Translations under genes and position numbers: made by a program
Origin: CAVPJW01 sp963705525
GTDB lineage: Bacteria; Acidobacteriota; Vicinamibacteria; Vicinamibacterales; CAVPJW01
Length of the DNA stretch: 64,000 bases
Assembly: GCA_963705525.1 (NCBI GenBank)
Contig: CAVPJW010000004.1
Coordinates: 1,426,001-1,490,000, forward strand
Reading direction: 5' to 3'
Notes under the pieces: generated by a model
Databases searched by the model: none
The model's input: the letters and a program-made list of their open reading frames with translations, nothing else
What the model was told of the DNA's origin: nothing
In this document: positions 17,136 to 25,938 of the stretch, piece after piece
Layout of the letters: each line of letters starts with the position of its first letter
Numbering within the stretch: position 1 is the stretch's first letter

Positions 17136-17767
17136 CAGGGCTTGCGGCGCACGTGCATGACCTGGTTTTCGATCCAGGTGGCGCCTCGGTCGCGCGAAAT
17201 CACTGCTCGCCATGTGAAACTCCCCGGTGTGATGTCCGAAAAGATCCAGCGCGTCATCTCGGTTTCATTGTCGATTTCTTCGAGCACGATTTCGTCGCCC
17301 CGCTGCCGCGCCACGAAGTTGAGCACCGTCGCGTCCATCACGCCGTGCCACGTGATCTTCCACGCCCCGAGGCTGGCATCGTAGACGCGAATGGTCGTGC
17401 CATAGCCGGTCCACGGCGCGCCGTGATCGTGGTCCCGAGGTCCGGGCACCATCCAGACATCCTGGACGCCCCGGCCGCCGAGGATCCATGCAAAATCCCA
17501 CTCGCCGCGACGGGTGCGTTTTGTGCCGTCCTGCAAGATGTCGGTGACGTCGAACTCCCAGTCGCCGACGAACTGTCCGAAGAGCAATCGCGGGTCGCCT
17601 GGCGACAGGGGTGCTGCCGGCCCCTGGAGCAGAGTGGTCGCAACGGAGGTATGGGTCGCCTGTAGGGACTGCATGGTACGCCTGCCTTTTTTAGACGCGT
17701 GAAGCGGCGAGGAGGTGAGAAACGAGGCCGTGACGAGCAGCGTGACGAACAGCATCGCCAGACGCAT
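17135..17767 (-). CDS. Exported DUF1579-like protein
   Basis: From the ATG at 17767 the protein is 210 residues and starts with a classic signal peptide (MRLAMLFVTLLVTASFLTSS). A further in-frame ATG at 17791 has no ribosome site, while GGGGAG lies just before 17767. The mature part has FGQFVGDWEFDVTDILQDG and EWDFAWILGGRGVQDVWM, the pattern of DUF1579-like lipocalin-shaped beta barrels often seen in soil bacteria. Ligand unknown. Its stop and the start of the alpha/beta hydrolase share one base, so the pair is probably translationally coupled. A second protein of the same kind is at 53560-54018. Confidence 0.75.
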   Translation of the reverse strand: MRLAMLFVTLLVTASFLTSSPLHASKKGRRTMQSLQATHTSVATTLLQGPAAPLSPGDPRLLFGQFVGDWEFDVTDILQDGTKRTRRGEWDFAWILGGRGVQDVWMVPGPRDHDHGAPWTGYGTTIRVYDASLGAWKITWHGVMDATVLNFVARQRGDEIVLEEIDNETEMTRWIFSDITPGSFTWRAVISRDRGATWIENQVMHVRRKP

Positions 17768-17836
17768 GCTCCCCACGATAGCGAACATCACACGGGAAGG
17801 CTTACACGATCTTGACTACGGCTAGACGATCAAGCT

Positions 17837-17932
17837 GGTCTCAGGGTCTCAAGGTCCCAGAGTCCCAAGGTCAGTCACAGGGTCGGTCGACGCTGCGACC
17901 CTGAGGACTCTGTGACCCTTCGACCCTGCGAC
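17837..17932. repeat. Degenerate short-word array with inverted halves (GGGTC / GACCC words)
   Basis: The gap between two minus-strand genes is filled with 8-9-base words. The left half repeats GGGTC/GGTCC-type words (CTCAGGGT, AAGGTCCC, CACAGGGT), and the right half repeats the complement (GACCCTGAG, GACTCTGT, GACCCTTC, GACCCTGC). The transcript could fold into an imperfect hairpin, for example TCACAG with CTGTGA. The 8-mer CACAGGGT at 17876 recurs at 61702. The array ends at the stop codon of the gene at 17933. Confidence 0.75.
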
Positions 17933-19003
17933 CTATTTGTTTATGTCCTGCCCCGCGTCGAGTCGCTTCAGCAGGCCGTTCAGCTGATTCTTCTGCGGCT
18001 CGGGTGCGGCGGCCAGCGCGGCCCGGACTTCCTTGGCCGCCGACGGATAGTTCCCTTCGCTCGAGAACACGCGCGCGAGGCCGACGTGCGTGACCCACGC
18101 CTCCGGATGGCGCTCGGCGTTCAGCTGGAACAGCTTCACGGCTTCCGCCGCGTTGCCCTGCTGAATCTGAACCCTCGCGTACGTGTGCAGCTGGAACACC
18201 GACGCGACGGTGATCGCCCGGTCCTTCGCCGTCTTCGCGTCGGCGTCACGTCCGAGCGCCGTGAGCACCCGCGACTTCGTCATCAGATTTTCGAAGCGCT
18301 CTTCGTTCTGGATGGACGTGTCCGCCCACTTCAGCGCTTCGTCATAGTTCGTCTTGTTCTCCAGACAGTACTGCGCGGCATCGTCATACCCCTGCCACGT
18401 GAATCCCGGCACCGTTCGCAGCTGATTGCGAATGCTCGCCAGGGTGAGCAGCTTCGTGTCGACGGCGATGTGGACCGGCACCGCAAGCTTCTCCCACTTG
18501 AGCGAGACAACCACCGAATCGACCTTTGGATCGGCGAACTCATACGTGAGCGCTTCGTGAGCGTCCGACGGCATGGCCCTCACGTCGACGCGCAGCGCGT
18601 CTTCGGCCTTGTCGTACGAGAAGCTTCCCCAGGAGGTCCAGTTCTTTGAAAAGATGACGGTCCACGAGTCCTTTCCTGGAATCATGTGAAGGCCGTACGA
18701 GCCGCGATCGAGCGGGCGCCCCTCGATCGTGACCGGATCCGAGAACTCGATCACCGTGTTCTCGTTGGCGCCGGCGCGCCACACATCGCCGTACGGGACC
18801 ACGCCGCCCCAGATCGTGCGGCCGCCCACCAGCGGCCGGTGGTAGGTGATGGTGATGTCGGTGAGACCGACGCGCTGGCTGACGACCGCACGCTGGCTGG
18901 CCAGCGGCAGCGAAAGGCTGAGCGACTGATTCTGCGCGGTGGCCGTCTGGCTCAGCGCGAGCACCGCGCATGCTCCCACAACGTGCCGGACTGTGCGTGT
19001 CAT
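17933..19003 (-). CDS. Exported DUF2911 protein with TPR-like C-terminus
   Basis: A 356-residue protein with a signal peptide (MTRTVRHVVGACAVLALSQTATA). Residues about 45-190 are DUF2911, with its typical VGLTDITITYHRPLVGGRTIWGG (quoted in part), PYGDVWRAGANENTVIEFSD and GLHMIPGKDSWTVIFSK. Residues about 215-340 are helical pairs of tetratricopeptide type (YDEALKWADTSIQ, NAAEAVKLFQLNAERHPEAW). DUF2911 is a beta-sandwich of unknown role common in Acidobacteriota and Bacteroidota. The TPR part suggests a protein partner in the periplasm. Confidence 0.85.
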   Translation of the reverse strand: MTRTVRHVVGACAVLALSQTATAQNQSLSLSLPLASQRAVVSQRVGLTDITITYHRPLVGGRTIWGGVVPYGDVWRAGANENTVIEFSDPVTIEGRPLDRGSYGLHMIPGKDSWTVIFSKNWTSWGSFSYDKAEDALRVDVRAMPSDAHEALTYEFADPKVDSVVVSLKWEKLAVPVHIAVDTKLLTLASIRNQLRTVPGFTWQGYDDAAQYCLENKTNYDEALKWADTSIQNEERFENLMTKSRVLTALGRDADAKTAKDRAITVASVFQLHTYARVQIQQGNAAEAVKLFQLNAERHPEAWVTHVGLARVFSSEGNYPSAAKEVRAALAAAPEPQKNQLNGLLKRLDAGQDINK

Positions 19004-19150
19004 CGAGGCCTCCTGATTCGTGAATGCCGGGTCGAGGGGTTAAGACGACCAAGAATGCGCGTCAGTTTCAGCTTTGCGGAACGAATGTGACGAACTCCGT
19101 GCTGTCTGGGACGAATCGTCGCCTGCCCGCGTCGGCTGGACAGGCGTGGC

Positions 19151-21595
19151 TTAGTCGATGCGGACGAAGTCCACGGCGATTCCCAAGACGCGGCCATCGG
19201 CGCTGAGGCCCATCTGCCTGGGACTGAACGGCGTGCACCGAATGGTCAGCACCGTCGATCGCGAGCGAAGCTTGTCGGAAGCCGCGGAATTCAGGGCGAG
19301 CGGATATGCGCCAAAGTCAGCCGAAGGATTGGTGATGCGTCCTATGGGAATGTCGTCGACCAGGAGTTCGATGACCGGCGGCGGCACGTGCGGCGGCCGA
19401 TAAGCAAACGCGCGCAACGTCAACCTGGCGCTGGCGCCTGACGGGATCGCGATGGGCGGCAACCATACCGCCGCCGTTCCCGCCGTCCAGCGCGCGACCG
19501 ATCCCAGGATGGATTCGGATCCATGAAAGCCGTCGAGGAGGTACGGGAAATCGCGATCGCCAATGTCGACCACGGCAGGGAGTGGAATAGGAGCCGTCGA
19601 GTTCGGTGGGGCCACCCGGCACAACTCCAGCCGATCACTCTGGAGCTGAATTCTGTTCGGGAACGCCGTGCGACTGGTCTCGAGAAATGTGTACTGGAAA
19701 GGCAGCGTGTCGACGGGACCGACATCGAATCCTGCAAGATCGGCGCGCGCCAGTCGGCGCCGCACATCACCCTCGTACCGACCTATCAAGGTGAACAGAG
19801 GCCTCCTCGCCGCCTGAGCATGTGCGAACAGCGCCTGAAGCCCTGGCTTCAGGCCTTCGCGTTCCGCGACCCTCACACCGCTTCGTTCGAAGTGATACTG
19901 CAAGGCCACGGACACATGGCTGGGCACGGACCGATCGGCCACGACGATCGATCCCGGTGGAATGCGATCCGCGACTGCGGCAATAGCAGCATAGGCGTCG
20001 CGCATCGGCGGCGACGCCAGAAGCGGCGCGCTCTTCATGATGAACAGCGCGCCCAGCGCAACCGGCAAGAGCGTGGCGAGGTACTTCAGGCGCGATCGCC
20101 AGGCAAACGCGAACGACACGAAATACCCGATGAACAGCGCGGCCAGCGGCAGCACGACCGGCATATAACGACGATACTCCAGAGGCAGCGTTGTGGGCTC
20201 ATGCCACATGAAGAAGAGCACCCACTGCGCGGCAAACATGGTCGTGGTCATTCGCGTTCTGACCTCAGGTTCGCGCCAGATCACCACCACCAGCCCCGCA
20301 GCGGCCATGGCGAGCCCGAGGGGTGAGAGGAGCTGTGCGAACGGTCCCGCGACGCCGGGAGTGAAAAGCCCCAGCACCAGAGCCGACGCCAGGACACCCG
20401 TGGTGACAACCCGGCGCCGAATGGACGGCGTCTTCAGTCTCCTCACAGCCAGAAGCACCATGCCAGGAACGAGCGTCGCGATCACCAAGGCGGCGGCCAT
20501 CACACGGCCATTCGCGATGGCGAGCCCCATTATCCCCTGAGCGGCGCTCGTCAAGAGCCGCAGGGTGTACGGACGGGAGACGAGGAGTGCGTGCGCCAGC
20601 GCGTGGCTGCCAAGCGCGATCGCGCCCGCGAGAAACCAGCCGCGCAAGCCCCGACGGTCGCGCCCACGCCATGTGAACATGACGATCGCGACGATGAGCG
20701 GCAGCATGAGGAGACCGTCGATCCGGACGAGCGCGCTCAGCCCGAATGCGATGCCGGACGAGCACGCGGCAACGCGCAGCCGTCGATCCCACGCCACGAC
20801 CGCAAGGTATAGCCCTGACAACAGCGCCCATTGCGCGAGCATTTCTGACAGCTGAATCCGTGCGAGCCAGATCTCGCCGAAGTTGAGCGCGACGAGCATC
20901 GCCGCCACGGCACCTGCGCCGGCTGATCGGAGACGACAACCGAGCAGCCACATCTGAACGATCGCGAGTACGCCGAAGATGACGTTGACGAAAAAGCCAG
21001 CCTGGACACCAGCGATCGAGCCCAGGACGGCTATCCAGACGGGCAGAAGATGAAAGAAACTCGGAACGATGTCGTCGCGTCCTTCAGCGATCTGCAATCC
21101 TCCAGGAAAGCGGTTGAGCAGATGCGGCCAGTTTGGATCGCGAATGAACAGGTCTTCGCGCGCCTCTTCCGGCAGTCCATCGAGAAGCGGATCGGGCGCG
21201 ACGATCCTTCCCGTCTGCAGGATCGTTCGGCTCACGGCCAGATAGACCGACGCATCGAAGCCTTCGAAGATGTACTGGCCGGGCCGTGCGAAGAGCCACG
21301 CCGACAGCACGAAGATCATCGCCAGCGATGCGAGCTTCGGCCGGGACATCCTGCCGAAGGGCGCGGGATGATCGATCCGTATTCCGCGAATCGCCAGCCA
21401 CCACGACGCGGCCGTGAGCATCGCGCCTGCCCCCAGCACCGCGCTACCCGCGAACCACCCGAGTTCAGCAAGCGCAATACCGACCCACGACACGGCGGCG
21501 ATCGCCAGGAACAGGAAAATGCACAACAACTCCGGCCGCTCCAGTGGCGTTGACGATCGATCGTCGGAGTGGGCCGGGAAATCCGTCGCGTCCAT
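19151..21595 (-). CDS. GT-C-like integral membrane glycosyltransferase (ArnT/PMT type)
   Basis: An 814-residue protein with about 12 hydrophobic helices over residues 25-500. An early acidic loop follows the first helices (GFDASVYLAVSRTI), where GT-C enzymes of the PMT/ArnT clan keep their catalytic acidic residues. The C-terminal 300 residues are soluble and mixed, ending in a beta-sandwich-like part (LTLRAFAYRPPHVPPPVIELLVDD). It probably transfers a sugar from a polyprenyl-phosphate donor on the outer face of the inner membrane. Donor and acceptor are unknown. It ends 9 bases before the ABC permease start on the same strand. Confidence 0.7.
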   Translation of the reverse strand: MDATDFPAHSDDRSSTPLERPELLCIFLFLAIAAVSWVGIALAELGWFAGSAVLGAGAMLTAASWWLAIRGIRIDHPAPFGRMSRPKLASLAMIFVLSAWLFARPGQYIFEGFDASVYLAVSRTILQTGRIVAPDPLLDGLPEEAREDLFIRDPNWPHLLNRFPGGLQIAEGRDDIVPSFFHLLPVWIAVLGSIAGVQAGFFVNVIFGVLAIVQMWLLGCRLRSAGAGAVAAMLVALNFGEIWLARIQLSEMLAQWALLSGLYLAVVAWDRRLRVAACSSGIAFGLSALVRIDGLLMLPLIVAIVMFTWRGRDRRGLRGWFLAGAIALGSHALAHALLVSRPYTLRLLTSAAQGIMGLAIANGRVMAAALVIATLVPGMVLLAVRRLKTPSIRRRVVTTGVLASALVLGLFTPGVAGPFAQLLSPLGLAMAAAGLVVVIWREPEVRTRMTTTMFAAQWVLFFMWHEPTTLPLEYRRYMPVVLPLAALFIGYFVSFAFAWRSRLKYLATLLPVALGALFIMKSAPLLASPPMRDAYAAIAAVADRIPPGSIVVADRSVPSHVSVALQYHFERSGVRVAEREGLKPGLQALFAHAQAARRPLFTLIGRYEGDVRRRLARADLAGFDVGPVDTLPFQYTFLETSRTAFPNRIQLQSDRLELCRVAPPNSTAPIPLPAVVDIGDRDFPYLLDGFHGSESILGSVARWTAGTAAVWLPPIAIPSGASARLTLRAFAYRPPHVPPPVIELLVDDIPIGRITNPSADFGAYPLALNSAASDKLRSRSTVLTIRCTPFSPRQMGLSADGRVLGIAVDFVRID

Positions 21596-21604
21596 GTCGA
21601 GGAA

Positions 21605-22396
21605 CTACGCTTGCGCGATGGGCTGCCATGGAATCAGGCGGCCCGCCAGCAAGCGAAGAAGAGTGTTGCAGGAGATTCCGATGACGGCGATCACGACGAG
21701 GGCCGCGTACAGTTCCTCGACGCGCAGCGTCTCGCGCGCCATCCAGATGACGGCGCCCAGCCCCTGGCGCGCCGCCAGGAGCTCCACGGTGATCGTGATG
21801 AGCAGCGCAAGATTGAAGGCCAGCCTGAGCCCCGCAAACGCCATCGGCAGGCTGCCCGGAAAGACGACATTGCTGAAGGTCTTCAGGCGACCGGCGCCGT
21901 AGCATTCGGCGACGTCGAAGTACGTCGAGCTGATCTGCCGCACGCCGGCCATCGTGTTGATCACCATTGGAAAGAACGCGCCGAGCGCCACGATGACGAT
22001 CTTCGAGCCCTCACCGAGGCCAAAGAGAATCAGAACCAGCGGGAAGAGCGCGATCTTGGGGAGCGGCTGGATGGCGGCAATCAGCGGATCGAGAACGGTT
22101 CTCGCACCGCGCGACCACCCCATGAGCAGACCGATGAGAAATCCTGGCACCGCGCCGAGAACAAGGCCCACCGTCAGGCGGCCGAGCGTCGCTGCGATAT
22201 GGTGAAGGAGGCCGCCACCGACGAGAAGCCGGACAATCGTGGCCGCAATGACGGATGGCGGCGGAAAGAACACCGGCGAGATCAACGCTCGGCGCGACGC
22301 GAGCTCCCAGATCAACGCGCAGCCGACAAGCGTGGCGGCGGCCGACCACAAGGCTCGACGATCGTCCGTGGCTCCGGCTCGATCCGCGTCACTCAC
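21605..22396 (-). CDS. ABC transporter permease (SsuC/TauC/ThiX type)
   Basis: A 263-residue permease with about six helices and the binding-protein-dependent transport signature in ECYGAGRLKTFSNVVFPGSLP (quoted at its limit), where the EAA loop meets the ATPase. The N-terminal ALIWELASRRALISPVFFPPPSVI is typical of the nitrate/sulfonate/taurine/HMP class. It overlaps the ATPase gene by 4 bases. No periplasmic binding protein is found nearby. Because it abuts the catabolic cluster on the same strand, the likely cargo is the aromatic or heterocyclic substrate of that cluster; this is inference. Confidence 0.9.
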   Translation of the reverse strand: MSDADRAGATDDRRALWSAAATLVGCALIWELASRRALISPVFFPPPSVIAATIVRLLVGGGLLHHIAATLGRLTVGLVLGAVPGFLIGLLMGWSRGARTVLDPLIAAIQPLPKIALFPLVLILFGLGEGSKIVIVALGAFFPMVINTMAGVRQISSTYFDVAECYGAGRLKTFSNVVFPGSLPMAFAGLRLAFNLALLITITVELLAARQGLGAVIWMARETLRVEELYAALVVIAVIGISCNTLLRLLAGRLIPWQPIAQA

Positions 22397-23220
22397 TGCA
22401 GTGCGCTCCTGACGTCCGCTTCGAGAAGATCCCAGATGTGCCGCTTGATAGCGCGCACATCGGCCCGGTCGCCGCCGAGCAGGTCACGCGGTCTGCCGAG
22501 CGGAACGGGGATGCTCTCGAGGATCCGGCCCGGGCGCCCGGACATGACGAGCACACGGTCTCCGAGCGTCACCGCTTCTTCAATGTCGTGCGTGACATAG
22601 ACAACGGTGCGAGGCCGCTCCGCCAGTGCCGTCACGAGCTCCTCCTGGAGCACGAGGCGAGTCTGCGCATCGAGCGATCCGAAGGGTTCGTCCATCATCA
22701 GAACGCGAGGATCGGCGACGAGCGCGCGCGCGACGCCGACGCGCTGTCTCATGCCGACCGAGAGCTCGTGCGGATACGCGGCGGCGAAGGCTGCAAGACC
22801 CACGCTCGACAGATGACAGCGCGCTCGTTCGCGACGCTCCGACAGGGAATGGCCTCCACGGACGCCAAACACCACGTTGTCGAGCACGGTTTTCCACGGA
22901 AAGAGGCCGTGTTCCTGGAAGACGAGCGCGGCGCGTTGCTGCCCGTTCGATGGGGGCGCGCCGAAGTCCACGCGTCCGCTCGTCGGAGCGATCAGGCCCG
23001 CAACCAGCCGGAGCAGCGTCGTCTTGCCGCAGCCGCTCGGGCCAACAATCGAGACGAACTCGTGCTGACGGGCCGAGAAGCTCACTTCGTCAAGCGCGAC
23101 CAGGGCGCCGCCATGCCGCGTCTCGAACGAGCGGGTCAGCCTTTCGCATGTAAACTCCACCGGCACGCCGTCATTGTAGTCGCGCCGTCCCACCGGACGA
23201 CACGAGGCCGCGTCGTGCAT
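22393..23220 (-). CDS. ABC transporter ATP-binding protein (SsuB/TauB type)
   Basis: About 275 residues from the ATG at 23220; a GTG at 23166 giving 257 residues (VPVEFTCERLTRSF) is equally plausible. Walker A is GPSGCGKTTLL, the Q-loop is FQEHGLFPW, the signature is LSVGMRQRVGVARALV (SVGMRQ in place of the usual SGGMRQ), Walker B is VLMMDEPFGSLD, and the H-loop is YVTHDIEEA. This belongs to the nitrate/taurine/sulfonate class and pairs with the permease at 21605. The open frame extending to 23784 is antisense to the isochorismatase gene and is not used. Confidence 0.9.
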   Translation of the reverse strand: MHDAASCRPVGRRDYNDGVPVEFTCERLTRSFETRHGGALVALDEVSFSARQHEFVSIVGPSGCGKTTLLRLVAGLIAPTSGRVDFGAPPSNGQQRAALVFQEHGLFPWKTVLDNVVFGVRGGHSLSERRERARCHLSSVGLAAFAAAYPHELSVGMRQRVGVARALVADPRVLMMDEPFGSLDAQTRLVLQEELVTALAERPRTVVYVTHDIEEAVTLGDRVLVMSGRPGRILESIPVPLGRPRDLLGGDRADVRAIKRHIWDLLEADVRSALQ

Positions 23221-23244
23221 AATCGGGACGGCTGGAGACCTGCC

Positions 23245-24177
23245 ATGACCAACCGTCCCGGCTTCGCCGATCTCAAGCGCGTGGGCACGCTCTTCTACCC
23301 CGACGCCGGGCGGATCGCCGCCGATGCCCGTGCGGCGGGCCTCCCGCTCGCCGCAGACGACGAGGCCGGCGTCCATCTGCTGATCATCGACATGCAGGTG
23401 GACTTCTGCCACGAACAGGGGGCGCTTTATGTTCCCGGCGCGCCGGACGACATCCGACGGCTGATTGCCTTCATCTATCGCCACGCCGAACGAATCACCG
23501 ACATCACGTGCTCGCTCGATTCTCACCTGCCGCACCAGATCTTTCACCCGGCCTGGTGGGTCGACGGCTCCGGTGCGCATCCACAACCGTTCACCGTCAT
23601 CACCGTCGACGATGTGGACCGTGGAACATGGCAGGCGGTCCAGGAGCCCGAATGGTCGCGGCGCTACGTCTCGCTCCTGCAGGATCGCGCGCAGAAAGAC
23701 CTGATGATCTGGCCCTATCACGTGCCGATCGGCGGCATCGGCAACGCGCTCGATCCGGAGCTCTGGTCGGCCGTCTTCTGGCACGCCGTCGCTCGCCGGA
23801 GCCAGCCGACGATGTGGAAGAAGGGCGACATTCCCGAGACAGAGTTCTATTCGATTATCCGGCCCGAGGTGTCGGTCGACGCCAATGACGGACGCGGCGA
23901 ACGAAGCGGTGCGCTCCTGGACCGGTTGCGGGAGCGGGACTATCTACTGATCGCAGGCGAGGCGGCGAGCCACTGCGTGCTCGAAACGGTCGAGGATCTG
24001 ATCGAAGAACTTGGAAAGGGCTCGCGGGACCTCCAGAAGGTCTACCTGCTCGAAGACTGCATGTCGCCGGTGCGCCATCCCAGCATTGACTTCGCCGCGC
24101 TGACGCGACAGGCGTTCGCGACGTTCGAGAAGGCGGGCGTCAGGTTCATGAAGAGCACCGATCCACTTCCCTTCTAG
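23245..24177 (+). CDS. Isochorismatase-family cysteine hydrolase
   Basis: A 310-residue protein, longer than the usual 180-230 for this family because of about 40 extra residues at the start and inserts after residue 90. The catalytic aspartate is in LLIIDMQVDFC (Asp49) and the nucleophile is Cys244 in GEAASHCVLETV. The family covers nicotinamidase, N-carbamoylsarcosine amidase, ureidoacrylate amidase and maleamate amidase (NicF). It is the only plus-strand gene inside the minus-strand catabolic cluster, divergent from the ATPase and convergent with HyuB. An amidase step in N-heterocycle breakdown would suit it; the exact substrate is not readable. Confidence 0.88.
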   Translation: MTNRPGFADLKRVGTLFYPDAGRIAADARAAGLPLAADDEAGVHLLIIDMQVDFCHEQGALYVPGAPDDIRRLIAFIYRHAERITDITCSLDSHLPHQIFHPAWWVDGSGAHPQPFTVITVDDVDRGTWQAVQEPEWSRRYVSLLQDRAQKDLMIWPYHVPIGGIGNALDPELWSAVFWHAVARRSQPTMWKKGDIPETEFYSIIRPEVSVDANDGRGERSGALLDRLRERDYLLIAGEAASHCVLETVEDLIEELGKGSRDLQKVYLLEDCMSPVRHPSIDFAALTRQAFATFEKAGVRFMKSTDPLPF

Positions 24178-24198
24178 AACGCCTTCGTCTCCACGACA

Positions 24199-25938
24199 TC
24201 AGGCCCCCTTTCGTCGCGCACCCGTCCGCTCCTCATCAACCTCTCCATCGTCTCCGATGACGACGCCGAACCAGTCGTCCGCCTGGGCTCGCGAGTAGTA
24301 GCCGCGCTGCACGTCGCGCCGGACGAGCGCCGGCTCTCTTCTCAACGGGTTTCCAAATCCTCCGCCACCGGGCGTGGACACCGCGATCGAGTCACCCGCG
24401 GTGAGCTGAATGTCCTGATCCTTGGAAAGGTGCGGCGGCACATAGACGTTCCGTCCCCGGATCACCGTGACTCGATTGACGCCGCCGTCGACGCCGCCGG
24501 CCGCGCCCTGGGGGCCGACCCGGCCGTGGTCCATCACCATGGAGGCTCGAGCCTCGCCGCGAAGCAGTCGAAAGGCATAGTTCACGCCGAAGCCGCCCCG
24601 CCATGTTCCGGGCCCGCCCGATCCCTCGTGCAGCGAGTACTCCTCGAAGATGACCGGGTAGTACTGCTCCATCACCTCGATGGGCGTGGTCTTCGAGATG
24701 CCGATCGTCGAGCAGCCGTTCGAAAGACCATCGCCGCGCGGCGATCCCCCGTAGCCGCCGCCCGAAATGACGTACATCACGTACGGCCGCTGCCGCTCCG
24801 GATCGACGCCTCCGACCGACAGGTTGCCGGATGTGCCGGCCGGCGCTGCGAACAACGCGTCGGGTATCGCCTTGACCAGCGCCGAAAACACGGCTTCGGC
24901 GATGCGCTGGCTGACTTCTGCCGCGCAGCCCGAGACCGGACGCGGATACCGCGCATACAGGAACGTGCCCTCCGGATCGACGATCGCCAGCGGTTCGAAC
25001 GTACCCGCGTTGATGGGCACATCCGGAAACACGTGCTTGATCGCGAGATAGATCGCCGAGCGGGTCGTGGCGATGACGCTGTTCATCGGGCCCCGGCACG
25101 GCGGACTCGATCCTGTCATGTCGAACGTCAGGGTCTCGTTCTTCTTCGTGATTGTCATCACGATGCGCAGAGGCTCGTTCACGACGCCGTCTGAATCGAC
25201 GATCGATTCTCCCCGGTACGTGCCGTCCGGAATGGTTCGTATCGCGGCTCGCATCTGCTGCGCGGCGCGTTCCTTGAGCTCTTCGATCGCCTGCCTCACG
25301 ATGTCCGGCCCGTAGCGATCGACGAGCGCCCTGAGGCGCCGGTCGCCGATGGCGAGCGCCGCCGCCTGCGCCTTGATGTCGCCGATTCGCTGATCGGCCA
25401 CGCGGATGTTCGACAGCACGATCGACAGGATGTCCTGATCGATCGCCCCCTGCTTGTACAGCTTGACGGGCGGCAGGCGGAGGCCTTCCTGCTCCACTTC
25501 GGTGGCATTGGCCGAAAAACCGCCGGGAACGGCGCCGCCGATGTCGGGCCAGTGCCCGGTGTTCGCCAGCCACGCGAAGAGCGTTCCGTCGTGGAAGAAA
25601 GGCCTGACGAACTTGACGTCCATCAGGTGCGTGCCTCCAAGGTAGGGATCGTTCAGGATGAAGACGTCGCCTTCACTGACGGATTGGCCGGACTCCTTCA
25701 CACGGGCGATGACCGCCTGCGTCGAGAACTGCATGGTGCCCACGAAGATCGGCAGGCCCAGCTCGCCCTGCGCGATGAGCTCGCCGCTCGCCGCGTGGTA
25801 GATGCCGTCCGAGCGATCGAGCGCCTCGGAAATGACGGGGGAAAATGCCGCTCGACAAAACGCGAGGTCCATCTCGTTGCACACCTGCTGCAGCCCGTTC
25901 TGAATGACCGCCAGCGTGACGGGATCGATCGCCTTCAT
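24199..25938 (-). CDS. hyuB: Hydantoinase B / 5-oxoprolinase B subunit
   Basis: 579 residues from the ATG at 25938, which overlaps the hyuA stop in ATGA. Family hallmarks are IDPVTLAVIQNGLQQVCNEM at the start, GELIAQGELGLPIFVG, FILNDPYLGGTHLMDVKFV, TGHWPDIGGAVPGG and SPPCRGPMNSV, ending in STPGGGGFGNPLRR. With HyuA it forms the ATP-dependent enzyme that opens cyclic amides: hydantoins, 5-oxoproline, or related lactams. The open frame continues to 26061 but only as overlap with hyuA. In this cluster it is the candidate for opening the lactam formed by ring hydroxylation and reduction. Confidence 0.93.
   Translation of the reverse strand: MKAIDPVTLAVIQNGLQQVCNEMDLAFCRAAFSPVISEALDRSDGIYHAASGELIAQGELGLPIFVGTMQFSTQAVIARVKESGQSVSEGDVFILNDPYLGGTHLMDVKFVRPFFHDGTLFAWLANTGHWPDIGGAVPGGFSANATEVEQEGLRLPPVKLYKQGAIDQDILSIVLSNIRVADQRIGDIKAQAAALAIGDRRLRALVDRYGPDIVRQAIEELKERAAQQMRAAIRTIPDGTYRGESIVDSDGVVNEPLRIVMTITKKNETLTFDMTGSSPPCRGPMNSVIATTRSAIYLAIKHVFPDVPINAGTFEPLAIVDPEGTFLYARYPRPVSGCAAEVSQRIAEAVFSALVKAIPDALFAAPAGTSGNLSVGGVDPERQRPYVMYVISGGGYGGSPRGDGLSNGCSTIGISKTTPIEVMEQYYPVIFEEYSLHEGSGGPGTWRGGFGVNYAFRLLRGEARASMVMDHGRVGPQGAAGGVDGGVNRVTVIRGRNVYVPPHLSKDQDIQLTAGDSIAVSTPGGGGFGNPLRREPALVRRDVQRGYYSRAQADDWFGVVIGDDGEVDEERTGARRKGA

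Noticed and set aside
21569..22600. Long plus-strand open frame of 343 residues
   Set aside because: It is antisense to the ABC permease and ATPase genes; its composition (many Arg, His, Asp) is that of a GC-rich shadow frame and no family is recognisable.
23221..23784. N-terminal extension of the ABC ATPase
   Set aside because: Antisense to the isochorismatase gene and unlike any ATPase N-terminus.
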